DNA of 44,283 bases, from positions 1-44,283 of IMG/VR virus record IMGVR_UViG_3300020477_000050; one strand, given 5' to 3'. The notes beneath the pieces are model-generated. The model was given only the letters and a program-made list of their open reading frames with translations. It was not told the origin of the DNA and ran no database searches. This DNA is from a virus. The translations under genes and the position numbers were made by a program. Positions 26,001 to 33,754 of the stretch are shown here, one piece after another (position 1 is the stretch's first letter; every line of letters starts with the position of its first letter).

Positions 26001-29000
26001 TCGAGAAACTTTACGGGGACCAGTCAAAGTGGGAGCGGAACACAAACCTTGAGGAACGCCTTAGAAAAGGCGGATACCTTGCGAGAGAGTATGCCTCCAC
26101 CCCCGAGGCGGCGGAAGAGGAAGTGGCCCAGGAAGCAAGGCAGGCTTTGGAATCCCTGGGTCATTCCCGGGAGGACGCAGCTGCAAGAGTTTCGGAAGCG
26201 TTGAAGCAGAAGGCATGGCCTTTAGATGTTATTGAATCGCTGTCGGTCGATGCTCTCGTAAGAGCAGCTGTCAACGTAGAACTGCCAACGGACATTAGGG
26301 GTGACGCCATCCTGGCATTGCAGCAGCTAGGGCTTTCCGAGGATGCGGCCACCAAAAAGGTCGACGAGCTTCTCGCGAAGAAAGACTACACGGATGCCGG
26401 GGAACTAGTAAAGGATGCTGTCAGGAGAGATGAGCCAGCCCCGAAACAGTACACCAAGCGTGAGATGGTCTCGGGGAAGAAGGTAAAGATCCTGACGGCA
26501 GATGGAGAAAAGATCGATGGGAGGTATGCCCTGGTCGAGCTTGACGACCTGACTGCCAGTCATCGGGCCACTGAGATTGGTGCTCCATTCACGCCTGAAG
26601 GTAATTACCCGCGATCTCTGCAGCCTCGAAACTACGATTCCCCGGAGGAGAGGAACAAGGTCGATGATTACGCATCGAATCCAGAGGCCGGTTTCCTGAT
26701 CAACGACAACCCAGACGCCACCAGCGGCCCCCCAAGCGTCACTCCTGAAGGCATCGTGATAAACGGGAATGGGCGCACTCTTGTCCTGCAGCTAAGTCAC
26801 GGCGACTGGTACACGGATGCGCTACGGGAGGAGGCGGATCACTACGGGCTGAGCGAGGAGTCGGTAGACAAGTTCGAGATGCCTGTGCTGGTGCGGGTCG
26901 TGGACATGGATCCAGCTGGCCCAGAGGCTAAAGACTTTGCCGAGGTAGGCAACGTCGCGATGACCCAGGCCCAGACTCCACAGCGTATGGCTCAAAGCAT
27001 GTCTAAACTCGTGGGGTTTGACATGGTTCAGAAGCTGGACTTCGCGTCTGGCAAGACGATCGCCGCTTTACTGGATGGGCCCGGGGGCAGAAAGTTTCTG
27101 GACGACGTGTATCACGCACTGCTTCCTCAGGTGCGTGCCCAGTTCATGGACAGCGATCTAGTGCTAACCGATGCCGGGAAAGAGCTTATCAGGGATATGT
27201 TCCTGGCCGCGGCATTTGACATCGAGGTCATTGAGAAGCTGACCTCGAATGCCAAGTACCTGAAGGGGCTATTCGTCAACTCGTTGCCAACGGTTCTCGC
27301 GATAAAGGCGAGCTACCCGGACGCCGACATCTCTTCCGCGTTAGCCGAGGCTGCGATCTTCATCTCTGGGCACAGGCAGCTGAAGACTACAGAACACGTT
27401 AGCGAGTTCCTAGCTTCCGGGACTCTGTTCGAGACGGACCCGAAGGACACGATCTCCCCTCAAGGGAGAATGATGCTGGACCTGCTGCTGGAGATTGGTG
27501 ACAAGCCGAACGTGTTTCGATCTGCCCTGAAATCTCTCCATGCGGAACTGGGCAATGAGCGAGAGGGCCTGTTTATTGACAGGGCCAACCTGAAAAGTGT
27601 GCCGAGAGTGATCTCCGAGACTCTCGGCGCGTTTGCTAAGAATAGGGGAGAGAGTTGGGAGGTGCCGGAAAGGGAGGGTGCCACATTCGGGTCTGCCGAT
27701 TACAAGCCAGCCCGCAGGGAAACCGAGCCAAGCGAAACTCGTGATCCCGATGCGTCGCCCGTGCAGGTCCCTGACCCGAATACAGATGCATTGCGGGAGG
27801 CAGAAGAAAAGGACGAATCCCTGGTTGAGCGTCTTACTGATCACATCAGAACTTATCTGTTCGAGAACCCGGATCTCCAGGGAGCTATCAAAGACAAGTT
27901 TGGCCTGACGGACTGGGACAGCGAAATTGGCAAGATCGACGATGCTGCCACGCTGATCAAGATAGCTCAGGAGATTGTCGTCCAAGGCCCCGCGAAAGCA
28001 CGAGCCTTTTTCGGGGAAGTTCTTCCCGAGGGGGACATGCCTGAGAAGGGTGAGACTGCCGAGGATCTGGACAGCCAGAGCTTCACCGAGGAGGAGCTTG
28101 AGCGGCAGAAAGAGGAACTGATCGTACAGATGCTGGGGATTTACGATCGCATTGACCACATAACCCGTCAGTTAGAAACCGCGGAAGGTGGCGAAGAAGC
28201 AGCCTTGAGGCTGCGGCGAGCAAGGATGAAAGTCTGGAAGAGCGTACTGGAAAGTCGCTGGTGGGATATTGCTCATCGGCAATACAAGACGGGACAAAAA
28301 TTTCTGAGACCAGAGCACGAGGTCGCGTCCAGGCGGAACGAACCGGGGTACAAGTCTCCAGTGGACGTGACCTTGCTGGGTGAGGAAGAGATATCGTTGT
28401 TGGAGTTGAGCGAGTGGGAAAAATCAGACGCGGCAAAATGGGCGACCCGTATTGACGACGGAGAAATGCTGACAGTGCTGCTTGGCCTCGACAAATTCGG
28501 AGTGCAGGATGTCGATATTGTTCCCGTGGACGACGACTCAAACACACATCTCATAGACACATTCGTCGTCGAACTCCCCGAAAACCGACAACAGCAGAGC
28601 GGAATATGGGACGCGATAGAACAGGATGGGGTCTTTTTCGTTTTTGAAGAATCGGACCGACCGACGCTAAAGGATGCACTCTACTTTGCATTCACTGTAG
28701 ATCTGGAAAGTCTCGGATTTATTACAACATCAAAACCATACGAGCAACAGCCATTTAACGCTAATTTGGTGGTACAGGTAATAGATCCTATCAATCAGCA
28801 ACGGGCCGAGGACGCTGCGTTAGACCAAGCCCCAGAACCTGGGGCCGCGACGGCTAACCCACTAGGGTGGCAAGTTGTACAGGTGAATCTGCAGCAAGGA
28901 GTTTTCTGGAATATCGTCAGACAGCACCCCGACAAAAGTTCAATAAGGCTTGTTGAGGGTTTGCCAGAGGAATTACGCAAGGATTTCAAGAAAAAGGCTG

Positions 29001-32000
29001 AGGCAGAGGCGGCACTAGCGGACTTTCTTTCCAAGACAGCAGCCCCCGAGGCGGCGGAAGAGGGTGAAGTGTCAGGCATTGACGAGTCCCCTGCGAGGCC
29101 CGTGGCCCCGCTCCCGTCCGGGGCAGTCCCTGCGCACTTTGGGTTCTGGACATACGAGGACCCCAGGGGCAGCAGCGGTCGTCCGGTTGCGATGTGGCAG
29201 ATAATACGGAGGCTGTCGTTGCTGCCTCGCCTGTTTGGGTACGAGGGTGTCACAGAATTCCCAATCCAGACCGGGGGGCTTAGGTCTCCTACTGCTGTCG
29301 GTGAAGCGTACCATCAGGAATTGATGGTAAAAATCCGTGACGCAGACGACATGCTGACTGCTTTTCACGAGATTGGTCACATCATCGAGGTTCTGATATT
29401 CGGTCACGGGCTGGTGAAAGATCCCGTTACTGGAAAAATCAAACGCACCACTCCATGGAAAACGTCAGCCGTTGGCAAAGCTGTGGTCGACGAGTTGACA
29501 AAACTTGGAGTGGATCTGTGGGGAACCAAGAAGCCAAAGGGTGGTCTGGCACGAGAAGGGTTTGCCGAGTTCATCCGGCTGTACCTGGAGAACCGATCGG
29601 AGGCCCAGTCCAAGGCTCCGAAAACCCTCAGGTGGTTTGAACGCACCGTGACCGGAAGAGCAAAAGGCAAAAAAGCACTACGGGCAATGGACCGTATTGC
29701 CAAGATGGTGACCAGTGCCAGGGAGCAAGGACTCCTGAACTGGGCGAGGGATATAGTCGTGGACCCCGCATCGCTGGAGGAGCGGTTCGAGGAATTCAAG
29801 GACATGATGCGACTGTCCCCAAACGCATTGATCAGAAACATGGTCGAGGCACTTCAGCCGCTTGAGCTACTTGAGCAGCAGTACGAGAAGACCACGGGTA
29901 AACCAATCGCGGATGTCGATAGTGCGTACAAGTGGGGGCAAGCACTTCGACTCCAGCATTCAGCTGTCGTACACCACATGGTCAACGACGGGATGATCAA
30001 TTTCTCTAGAGAAGAGGTCAAGGGCGGGGTCACCCTGAACCAGCTGGAGAAGTTTGTAAAAGCCAAGGACTACAAGGACTTTACCGTTTACCTCGTGGCC
30101 CGCCGCAGCTTGAAGCTGATAAAGAACGAGAAGATCACATGGGACGAAAAAGGGAAAGTCATCAACAGGGAGCCAGCACCGCTTGATACCCCGATGACTG
30201 AGGAGCAGGCTACCAAGATCATCGACATGCTCAACAAGAAGTACCCCAAGTTCGGGGCTGGGGCCGACATATTTTACAAGTGGAACGATGGTGTCCTGCA
30301 GTACGTTGCCGAGGCGGATGAATTCCTGGGTCAGGTGGTTGGTCGGATCAGAAGGAAGGAAAAGGAGCGTGGCGACTACGCACCGTTGCGTCGTTACATG
30401 AGGGCAACCAACTTGGCACTGGCCAGGTATGGTGGCCCGCGGGTTGGATTCATGGACGTGTTCAACGCACTCAAGGGTTCCAAGCGGATGTATGTTGTGG
30501 ACCCAATCCAGACAGCCATATCCAACGCGGAACGGCTTGTGCTCGCTGCACACAACCGCAAGGTTGTCAGCACGATGATCTCCATGGCGGGTGGATTCAG
30601 CGGAACAGCCGGGGAGCCGCTTGGGTTCGGGAACCTGATATTCCAAGAGGTCCGGGACAGGGAACTGAAGCATGCGGCGACTGTTGAGTCGACAGCCAAG
30701 CAGGTGTTTGCTGAACTCAAGAGGATCGGATACACCCCAGATATTGTTGATAGATCCGGGATTCCGGTAGGGATTGACGATGTTGATTGGGACGAGCACT
30801 CGCTGATCGAGTTTTACGGGATGGCCATGACCCCCAAGAGCGGGGAGCCGATCATTCCTGTGAAGGACGCGAAGGGTGCCATACGCTGGTACAAGATGGA
30901 GCCATCGATCTACCAAGCCGTCCAAAGCATGGGCAAGGATGGCATGGAGTTCCTGAGAAAAAACAACTGGGCACGGTGGGCAATCAATGTTGGCGGGTTG
31001 ATGCCACGCCAGACTGCCAGACTGTTCCGCGCTGGAACGGTTGGGTTCCGTGCCTCGTTCGGTCTGGTCACCAATCCGCTGCGAGACTTCCAGACCCTCT
31101 ACCTGAACACATCGACCAGTGCCAACGGTCTCACCCTCTTTTCAAACTTCATGCTTTCGTTTGGCGAGGAATTCTTGTCAGCGATTACTGGTGGCAGATT
31201 CAGATCCAAGTACAGCAAGTTGTGGCTGCGACTTGGTGGCCGCATGGCACTTCCGCTGTCCCAGGACACAAACCTTGTGGCCCAGGCTGCTCGCGATGTT
31301 GTGGAATCCAAAAACATCGGAAGGCGAATTGTCCGTTACGTCACCGACCCAAAGAGAATTCCGCGGCATGCATGGAACGACTGGAACACGTTCCTTTCGT
31401 TCTGGAAAGACTTCCTGCAGTTCCCGGAATCAGCCACCAGAATGGCCGAGATCAGAACTGTGGCCAAGGAGATTGGATGGAGTCCCACTATGCCGGATGG
31501 GAAGGGCGGAACCCAAGCCAGACCCATGTCGGCAGAACAGGCACAAAAGCTGATACTGGCAGGCAAGCAGGTGACGGTCGATTTCACCGCGGCAGGCGAC
31601 GTCGCGCGTTGGGTGAACCAGTTCATTCCATTCTTCAACGCGGCGATACAGGGGCCGCGGGCTGCTATCCGTGCAGCCAGACGACCGGTGCGGAAAGGGA
31701 AGCTGGCGGGAGTCCCCACCGGGCCAGTCCACTTTGCCACTCGCGGCATGCAACTGACCGCACTGGCTATCGCTAACTGGTTCCGTAACAAGGATGAGGA
31801 CTGGTACATCAGGCTGAACGCCCGGGAAAAGTTCCTGTACATGTTCTACCCAACAGAGGTATTTGGCGAGCCTTCTGTGGTGATGATCCCGATGGCTCAC
31901 GATTCGGGGCAGTTGTTTTCCGGTCTTGCCGTGGCGTTTCTTGACGCATGGTATCGCCGTGAGCCAGACGAAGTTTTGAAGTGGGCCGAGCTTCGGGACT

Positions 32001-32938
32001 ATGCGGACACGATGTTTGAAAGCCACATGCCGCTCGACATCCCCTGGGACTTCAAGAAAATGCGACCCGCCCCGACAAACATGCTCGGCAAGTCGTGGCA
32101 AACCATGATGGAATTGATGGCGAATCAAAAGTCATACTTTGAGACGCCAGTCGTCTCCTCGACATTCCGAGGCCCGGGGGGCAGGGATCGCATCCCCAAG
32201 CAGCAGCAGTTCAATGAGTACACAACGGAAGCAGCCAAGTGGCTTGGCAACCTGTCAGGAATGACACCTGTCGAGATAGACCATGCGATAGTCTCGGTGG
32301 CTGGCCCAGCTGCCAGGGACTACCTCCTTGCCGGTCAGTCCCTGGACGGGCTGTTCACCGGTAAGAAGCTGCAATCGCTCAGTGACGTGCCGATTCTTGG
32401 CCGGGTGTTCCGAAAAGGAGGAGAGGCAGGCACGCGAACACGACCCATCAACGAGGTGTACGACCTGTACGAGTACGCTTACACGAGGCATGGCGACAGG
32501 AATAGGCAAGAAACCCCAGAAGAAAACAAGGAGTTCCTGCTGCTCCAGGACGCGACGAAAGCGATCAGCCTCATGTTCCACATACGAACCGTAACGGACA
32601 ATGAGAAGGATCGAAGGGCCATGACCAACAAGGCCTCGGAAATGGCTGAAAGTGCGATCAGGGACATCAACGAGATGCGGCTCGTTAGAGATCCGTATCG
32701 CCTGGAGGCCGCAAGGCTGGAGCAAGAGCGGGACGAGATGCGTATGTTCAAGGCATACGAAGACGGAGACATTGAACTGGCCGAAAGCCTGCGAGAGGAG
32801 TTGCACAAGAACAAGCAGTCGGCACTCCGCAGGGTGATGCAAGGGTTCCCGACCCTGAAAAACCCAACACCAGACGCCCTCGAAAAGGCCATGTGGCAAC
32901 AAAAACGGGCCGGGGCAATCGCCTTCCCCAGAAGGTGA
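23033..32938 (+). CDS. Giant polyvalent virion protein (ParB-like, peptidase, LPD38 domains)
   Basis: A 3301-residue protein, 22% of the window, the third and largest internal protein. In order: an acidic N-terminus; helical internal-virion region (about 150-420) with GIFEEIEEERLV; acidic linkers (about 540-700); probable Cys-His-Asp peptidase (Cys914 or Cys919, GGHDF His952, VDPW Asp964); two short LG-A repeats (ARQALESLGHSREDAAARV and a relative). Next come a DdrB-type ParB-like domain (about 1140-1500, NGNGR at 1244-1248), a metallopeptidase HEIGH (2112-2116) with downstream Glu in GFAEF (2179), and an LPD38-like region (about 2560-2900, FRAGTVGFRASFGLVTNP). This mix matches 'polyvalent proteins' injected with phage DNA to act early in the host. 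GAGG lies 7 bases before the ATG. Confidence 0.88.
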   Translation: MMSPPDWAVQSGFQPQTNPFAEAEETLEEATEQDPWIQDPFAPEAEAVDEPPDLPELGPEDTGPLDWADRSKPLMEDVPGRKELRSTRLFRMLEEDEFNAAVKQNTARARDEELDWFSETGLGGRGQRTLEKLPFSGVITANRLMETALAAHEWQTEGVRTEEGARLIGEYFAELDRQKGLTTFDKVIELAADMPGFFVEIGLTGGGYTYVSRGTQKVLLRTLRKMGAKYLKEGVSKVGKRSLATKLAIKGAGFAAGSGALTLMNPQLIAEQTSERALHHALQGDEEAFVKAMWQGPLGAYFELGSEMSGGMGAKYVTGWLAKKTGIKKMMEAAASKWLIANPRSRLAHFMALKNKVGWHGIFEEIEEERLVDIARGLSKIDDDFGTTGRLFSEDPKERAKAWEQLQVEFYAFTLVGGGMKAPGTIAAFRKAPIEKMENFAKNPSRTAWRKIEGTYRDVTEEEDGTPMATSPLPVIGETYDLPTKDKKTGEVDTENLTPQELDPNEGHHRQWLAENYIGPFAEAQLEGLRQRHKEYFGIEEPTEEPVEGPAVVEDEGVLADVEDVEETDPEMVSDMKQIVAEGGLGEDVAREYPWMADRLNDVIDEVASRKEYTDLEDLKEDVFEELNNIIEAGEQAEPEADPDAEEAAAAEPVEEPVEEEAAEAPVAEDLLQTVFDELDQAFEELTPEQTELFDVEKARDSAKQIAKGIYEEGDFDSLEEFASAVTAALNEATPYDEAATQFYRDLGLPFPGDAAAAAEPAADSEAAAVVRAFEQEFEKELENEETGKVRTKIGKWKAAAAEQLIEKLGRWINEPGRQLRETGINYWALFTEAAERVFNEKKRSPAKAAELVKRAWDNAEKRAGEAETAPEAAAATRESLEEQFGNRDEEFWGIERGEDGSSFGEVEFSGVVCTGYACMVAKKFGVDRVKQFGFDDAAGTGGLIEGDVGGHDFAVVDDRFIVDPWLPEFSNLSDQTVFDMQDPADALLIEKLYGDQSKWERNTNLEERLRKGGYLAREYASTPEAAEEEVAQEARQALESLGHSREDAAARVSEALKQKAWPLDVIESLSVDALVRAAVNVELPTDIRGDAILALQQLGLSEDAATKKVDELLAKKDYTDAGELVKDAVRRDEPAPKQYTKREMVSGKKVKILTADGEKIDGRYALVELDDLTASHRATEIGAPFTPEGNYPRSLQPRNYDSPEERNKVDDYASNPEAGFLINDNPDATSGPPSVTPEGIVINGNGRTLVLQLSHGDWYTDALREEADHYGLSEESVDKFEMPVLVRVVDMDPAGPEAKDFAEVGNVAMTQAQTPQRMAQSMSKLVGFDMVQKLDFASGKTIAALLDGPGGRKFLDDVYHALLPQVRAQFMDSDLVLTDAGKELIRDMFLAAAFDIEVIEKLTSNAKYLKGLFVNSLPTVLAIKASYPDADISSALAEAAIFISGHRQLKTTEHVSEFLASGTLFETDPKDTISPQGRMMLDLLLEIGDKPNVFRSALKSLHAELGNEREGLFIDRANLKSVPRVISETLGAFAKNRGESWEVPEREGATFGSADYKPARRETEPSETRDPDASPVQVPDPNTDALREAEEKDESLVERLTDHIRTYLFENPDLQGAIKDKFGLTDWDSEIGKIDDAATLIKIAQEIVVQGPAKARAFFGEVLPEGDMPEKGETAEDLDSQSFTEEELERQKEELIVQMLGIYDRIDHITRQLETAEGGEEAALRLRRARMKVWKSVLESRWWDIAHRQYKTGQKFLRPEHEVASRRNEPGYKSPVDVTLLGEEEISLLELSEWEKSDAAKWATRIDDGEMLTVLLGLDKFGVQDVDIVPVDDDSNTHLIDTFVVELPENRQQQSGIWDAIEQDGVFFVFEESDRPTLKDALYFAFTVDLESLGFITTSKPYEQQPFNANLVVQVIDPINQQRAEDAALDQAPEPGAATANPLGWQVVQVNLQQGVFWNIVRQHPDKSSIRLVEGLPEELRKDFKKKAEAEAALADFLSKTAAPEAAEEGEVSGIDESPARPVAPLPSGAVPAHFGFWTYEDPRGSSGRPVAMWQIIRRLSLLPRLFGYEGVTEFPIQTGGLRSPTAVGEAYHQELMVKIRDADDMLTAFHEIGHIIEVLIFGHGLVKDPVTGKIKRTTPWKTSAVGKAVVDELTKLGVDLWGTKKPKGGLAREGFAEFIRLYLENRSEAQSKAPKTLRWFERTVTGRAKGKKALRAMDRIAKMVTSAREQGLLNWARDIVVDPASLEERFEEFKDMMRLSPNALIRNMVEALQPLELLEQQYEKTTGKPIADVDSAYKWGQALRLQHSAVVHHMVNDGMINFSREEVKGGVTLNQLEKFVKAKDYKDFTVYLVARRSLKLIKNEKITWDEKGKVINREPAPLDTPMTEEQATKIIDMLNKKYPKFGAGADIFYKWNDGVLQYVAEADEFLGQVVGRIRRKEKERGDYAPLRRYMRATNLALARYGGPRVGFMDVFNALKGSKRMYVVDPIQTAISNAERLVLAAHNRKVVSTMISMAGGFSGTAGEPLGFGNLIFQEVRDRELKHAATVESTAKQVFAELKRIGYTPDIVDRSGIPVGIDDVDWDEHSLIEFYGMAMTPKSGEPIIPVKDAKGAIRWYKMEPSIYQAVQSMGKDGMEFLRKNNWARWAINVGGLMPRQTARLFRAGTVGFRASFGLVTNPLRDFQTLYLNTSTSANGLTLFSNFMLSFGEEFLSAITGGRFRSKYSKLWLRLGGRMALPLSQDTNLVAQAARDVVESKNIGRRIVRYVTDPKRIPRHAWNDWNTFLSFWKDFLQFPESATRMAEIRTVAKEIGWSPTMPDGKGGTQARPMSAEQAQKLILAGKQVTVDFTAAGDVARWVNQFIPFFNAAIQGPRAAIRAARRPVRKGKLAGVPTGPVHFATRGMQLTALAIANWFRNKDEDWYIRLNAREKFLYMFYPTEVFGEPSVVMIPMAHDSGQLFSGLAVAFLDAWYRREPDEVLKWAELRDYADTMFESHMPLDIPWDFKKMRPAPTNMLGKSWQTMMELMANQKSYFETPVVSSTFRGPGGRDRIPKQQQFNEYTTEAAKWLGNLSGMTPVEIDHAIVSVAGPAARDYLLAGQSLDGLFTGKKLQSLSDVPILGRVFRKGGEAGTRTRPINEVYDLYEYAYTRHGDRNRQETPEENKEFLLLQDATKAISLMFHIRTVTDNEKDRRAMTNKASEMAESAIRDINEMRLVRDPYRLEAARLEQERDEMRMFKAYEDGDIELAESLREELHKNKQSALRRVMQGFPTLKNPTPDALEKAMWQQKRAGAIAFPRR
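26100..26120 (+). repeat. 21-bp direct repeat, copy at domain junction 1
   Basis: Identical over 21 bases to 29043-29063. The 15-base core CCCCCGAGGCGGCGG is also found at 25641-25655. All copies encode the linker PEAA(E/A) in the same frame and sit at edges between domains of the giant protein. Confidence 0.85.
29043..29063 (+). repeat. 21-bp direct repeat, copy at domain junction 2
   Basis: Exact copy of 26100-26120. It encodes APEAAEE just before the metallopeptidase region of the giant protein. The DNA just upstream (28681-28800) is only 38% GC by direct count, far below flanking parts of the same gene. Confidence 0.85.
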
Positions 32939-32960
32939 CCTAGTGAAAAGTTTCACTAGG
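32939..32960. promoter_or_regulatory. 22-bp palindrome, copy 2
   Basis: Identical to 303-324 (arms CCTAGTGAAA and TTTCACTAGG around AG). It begins directly after the stop codon of the giant gene and ends where the csrA control region begins, overlapping its first GGTTGC arm by two bases. A TATAGT -10-like hexamer starts 8 bases later. It may be an operator joining control of virion and early modules, or a bidirectional stem. No U tract follows, so it is a weak terminator candidate. Confidence 0.85.
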
Positions 32961-33051
32961 TTGCTTATATAGTGGGGCAACCACGCGCAGGCACTACATT
33001 TTGTGGGTTGCTGTGCGCGGCACTGACGCTATAGTGGTGCTGCAACCCACA
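32959..33051 (+). promoter_or_regulatory. Tandem-dyad promoter/operator region before csrA
   Basis: Two related units. Unit 1 is GGTTGC (32959-32964), then TATAGT (32968-32973), then GCAACC (32977-32982). Unit 2 is TGTGGGTTGC (33002-33011), then TATAGT (33030-33035), then GCAACCCACA (33042-33051), a perfect 10-bp inverted repeat. In unit 2, TTGCTG (33008-33013) stands 16 bases before TATAGT, forming a plausible sigma70-type promoter inside the dyad, with a start near 33042. A short related sequence (GCGC-GGCACT) also recurs in both units, suggesting duplication. A repressor or the phage's own regulators could bind the arms. Confidence 0.65.
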
Positions 33052-33069
33052 GTTACCAAGGAGAAGGCA

Positions 33070-33243
33070 ATGCTGGTGTTGAGCAGGAGGCGAGGTGAGT
33101 CGATAGAACTAGAGGGGGGTATTACGGTCACCGTCCTGGAGTTGACTGGCAACTTTGTTCGGATAGGGGTGGATGCCCCGGACGACGTGAAGATCCTTCG
33201 GAGTGAGTTGGTCGGACAGGAGAAGGTCGATGAAGTTGTATGA
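33070..33243 (+). CDS. csrA: Carbon storage regulator CsrA (phage-encoded)
   Basis: A 57-residue protein with the CsrA fold signature: MLVLSRRRGE (1-10), ITVTVLELTGNFVRIGVDAP (18-37), DDVKILRSEL (38-47). CsrA dimers bind GGA in RNA hairpin loops, often over SD sites, and repress or stabilise mRNA. The RNA-contacting arginines in the first strand (LSRR) and near residue 44 (ILR) are present, so it is probably active. AAGGAG (33058-33063) is correctly placed for ATG 33070. It is the first gene of the early/middle module and overlaps the next gene by 14 bases. It may redirect host or phage mRNA translation. Confidence 0.95.
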   Translation: MLVLSRRRGESIELEGGITVTVLELTGNFVRIGVDAPDDVKILRSELVGQEKVDEVV

Positions 33244-33712
33244 ATACCCGGAAAAGCTAGAGAATCTGGTTCGGTTGGCTACTGAGGAGGGGGGTCTCAG
33301 CCATGAGTTGCTGCAGGAACTCAAGCGCCTTGGCGGCAGCTTCAAGGAAAAGGTGGTCAACTGTGTGAAAATCATCAAGGAGTTGAACTCCTCGGTGGAT
33401 GCAGTGGGTGCTGAGATCGATCGGCTGAAAGGGAAGCAGAAGTCATTCAAGAACAAGCGGGATTGGCTGAAGGGCTATGTCCACGACCAAATGGTCGGGA
33501 TGGAGATGGACTTGGTGAAGGACGACCTGTTCACGGTGCGTGTTCAGGAGACCCCAGGCAGGGTGGAAATCGTTGATCAGGAGCAGATCCCCACGAGATA
33601 CCTGGAGATGGACGTCAAGGTTCTCAAGTCCGAGATTCTTAATTCCTTGAAGGAAGGGGAGTTGATCCCGGGATGCGAACTAGTGAAGAGCACATCGCTT
33701 CGGATCAGGTAG
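33230..33712 (+). CDS. Siphovirus Gp157-family protein
   Basis: A 160-residue protein with MKLYEYPEKLENLVRLATEE at the start, a coiled-coil centre (SSVDAVGAEIDRLKGKQKSF), FTVRVQETPGRVEI, then IPTRYLEM and a GCELVKSTSLRIR end. This order is diagnostic of the Gp157 family, named from Streptococcus phage Sfi proteins linked to phage resistance when expressed in hosts. It often neighbours annealing proteins and SSB in recombination cassettes, as here. The start at 33230 has AGGAGAAGG upstream within csrA. Its molecular role is unknown. Confidence 0.92.
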   Translation: MKLYEYPEKLENLVRLATEEGGLSHELLQELKRLGGSFKEKVVNCVKIIKELNSSVDAVGAEIDRLKGKQKSFKNKRDWLKGYVHDQMVGMEMDLVKDDLFTVRVQETPGRVEIVDQEQIPTRYLEMDVKVLKSEILNSLKEGELIPGCELVKSTSLRIR

Positions 33713-33729
33713 ACGAGTTGCTGCTCGTC
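33712..33729 (+). other. Small hairpin between genes
   Basis: GACGAG (33712-33717) pairs with CTCGTC (33724-33729) over a 6-base TTGCTG loop, just after the Gp157 stop. No U tract follows. It may be an mRNA structure or protein site. Significance is uncertain. Confidence 0.45.
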
Positions 33730-33754
33730 ACTATGGAACAGGAAAGGGAAGATT

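Noticed and set aside
27410-28159. Minus-strand 249-codon frame inside the giant gene
   Set aside because: Antisense shadow in moderately GC-rich DNA; no start signals and the plus frame has recognisable domains.
30787-31776. Plus-strand 329-codon alternative frame in the giant gene
   Set aside because: Overlaps the LPD38-like region in another frame; composition is Arg/Cys/His/Trp-skewed as expected for a shadow.
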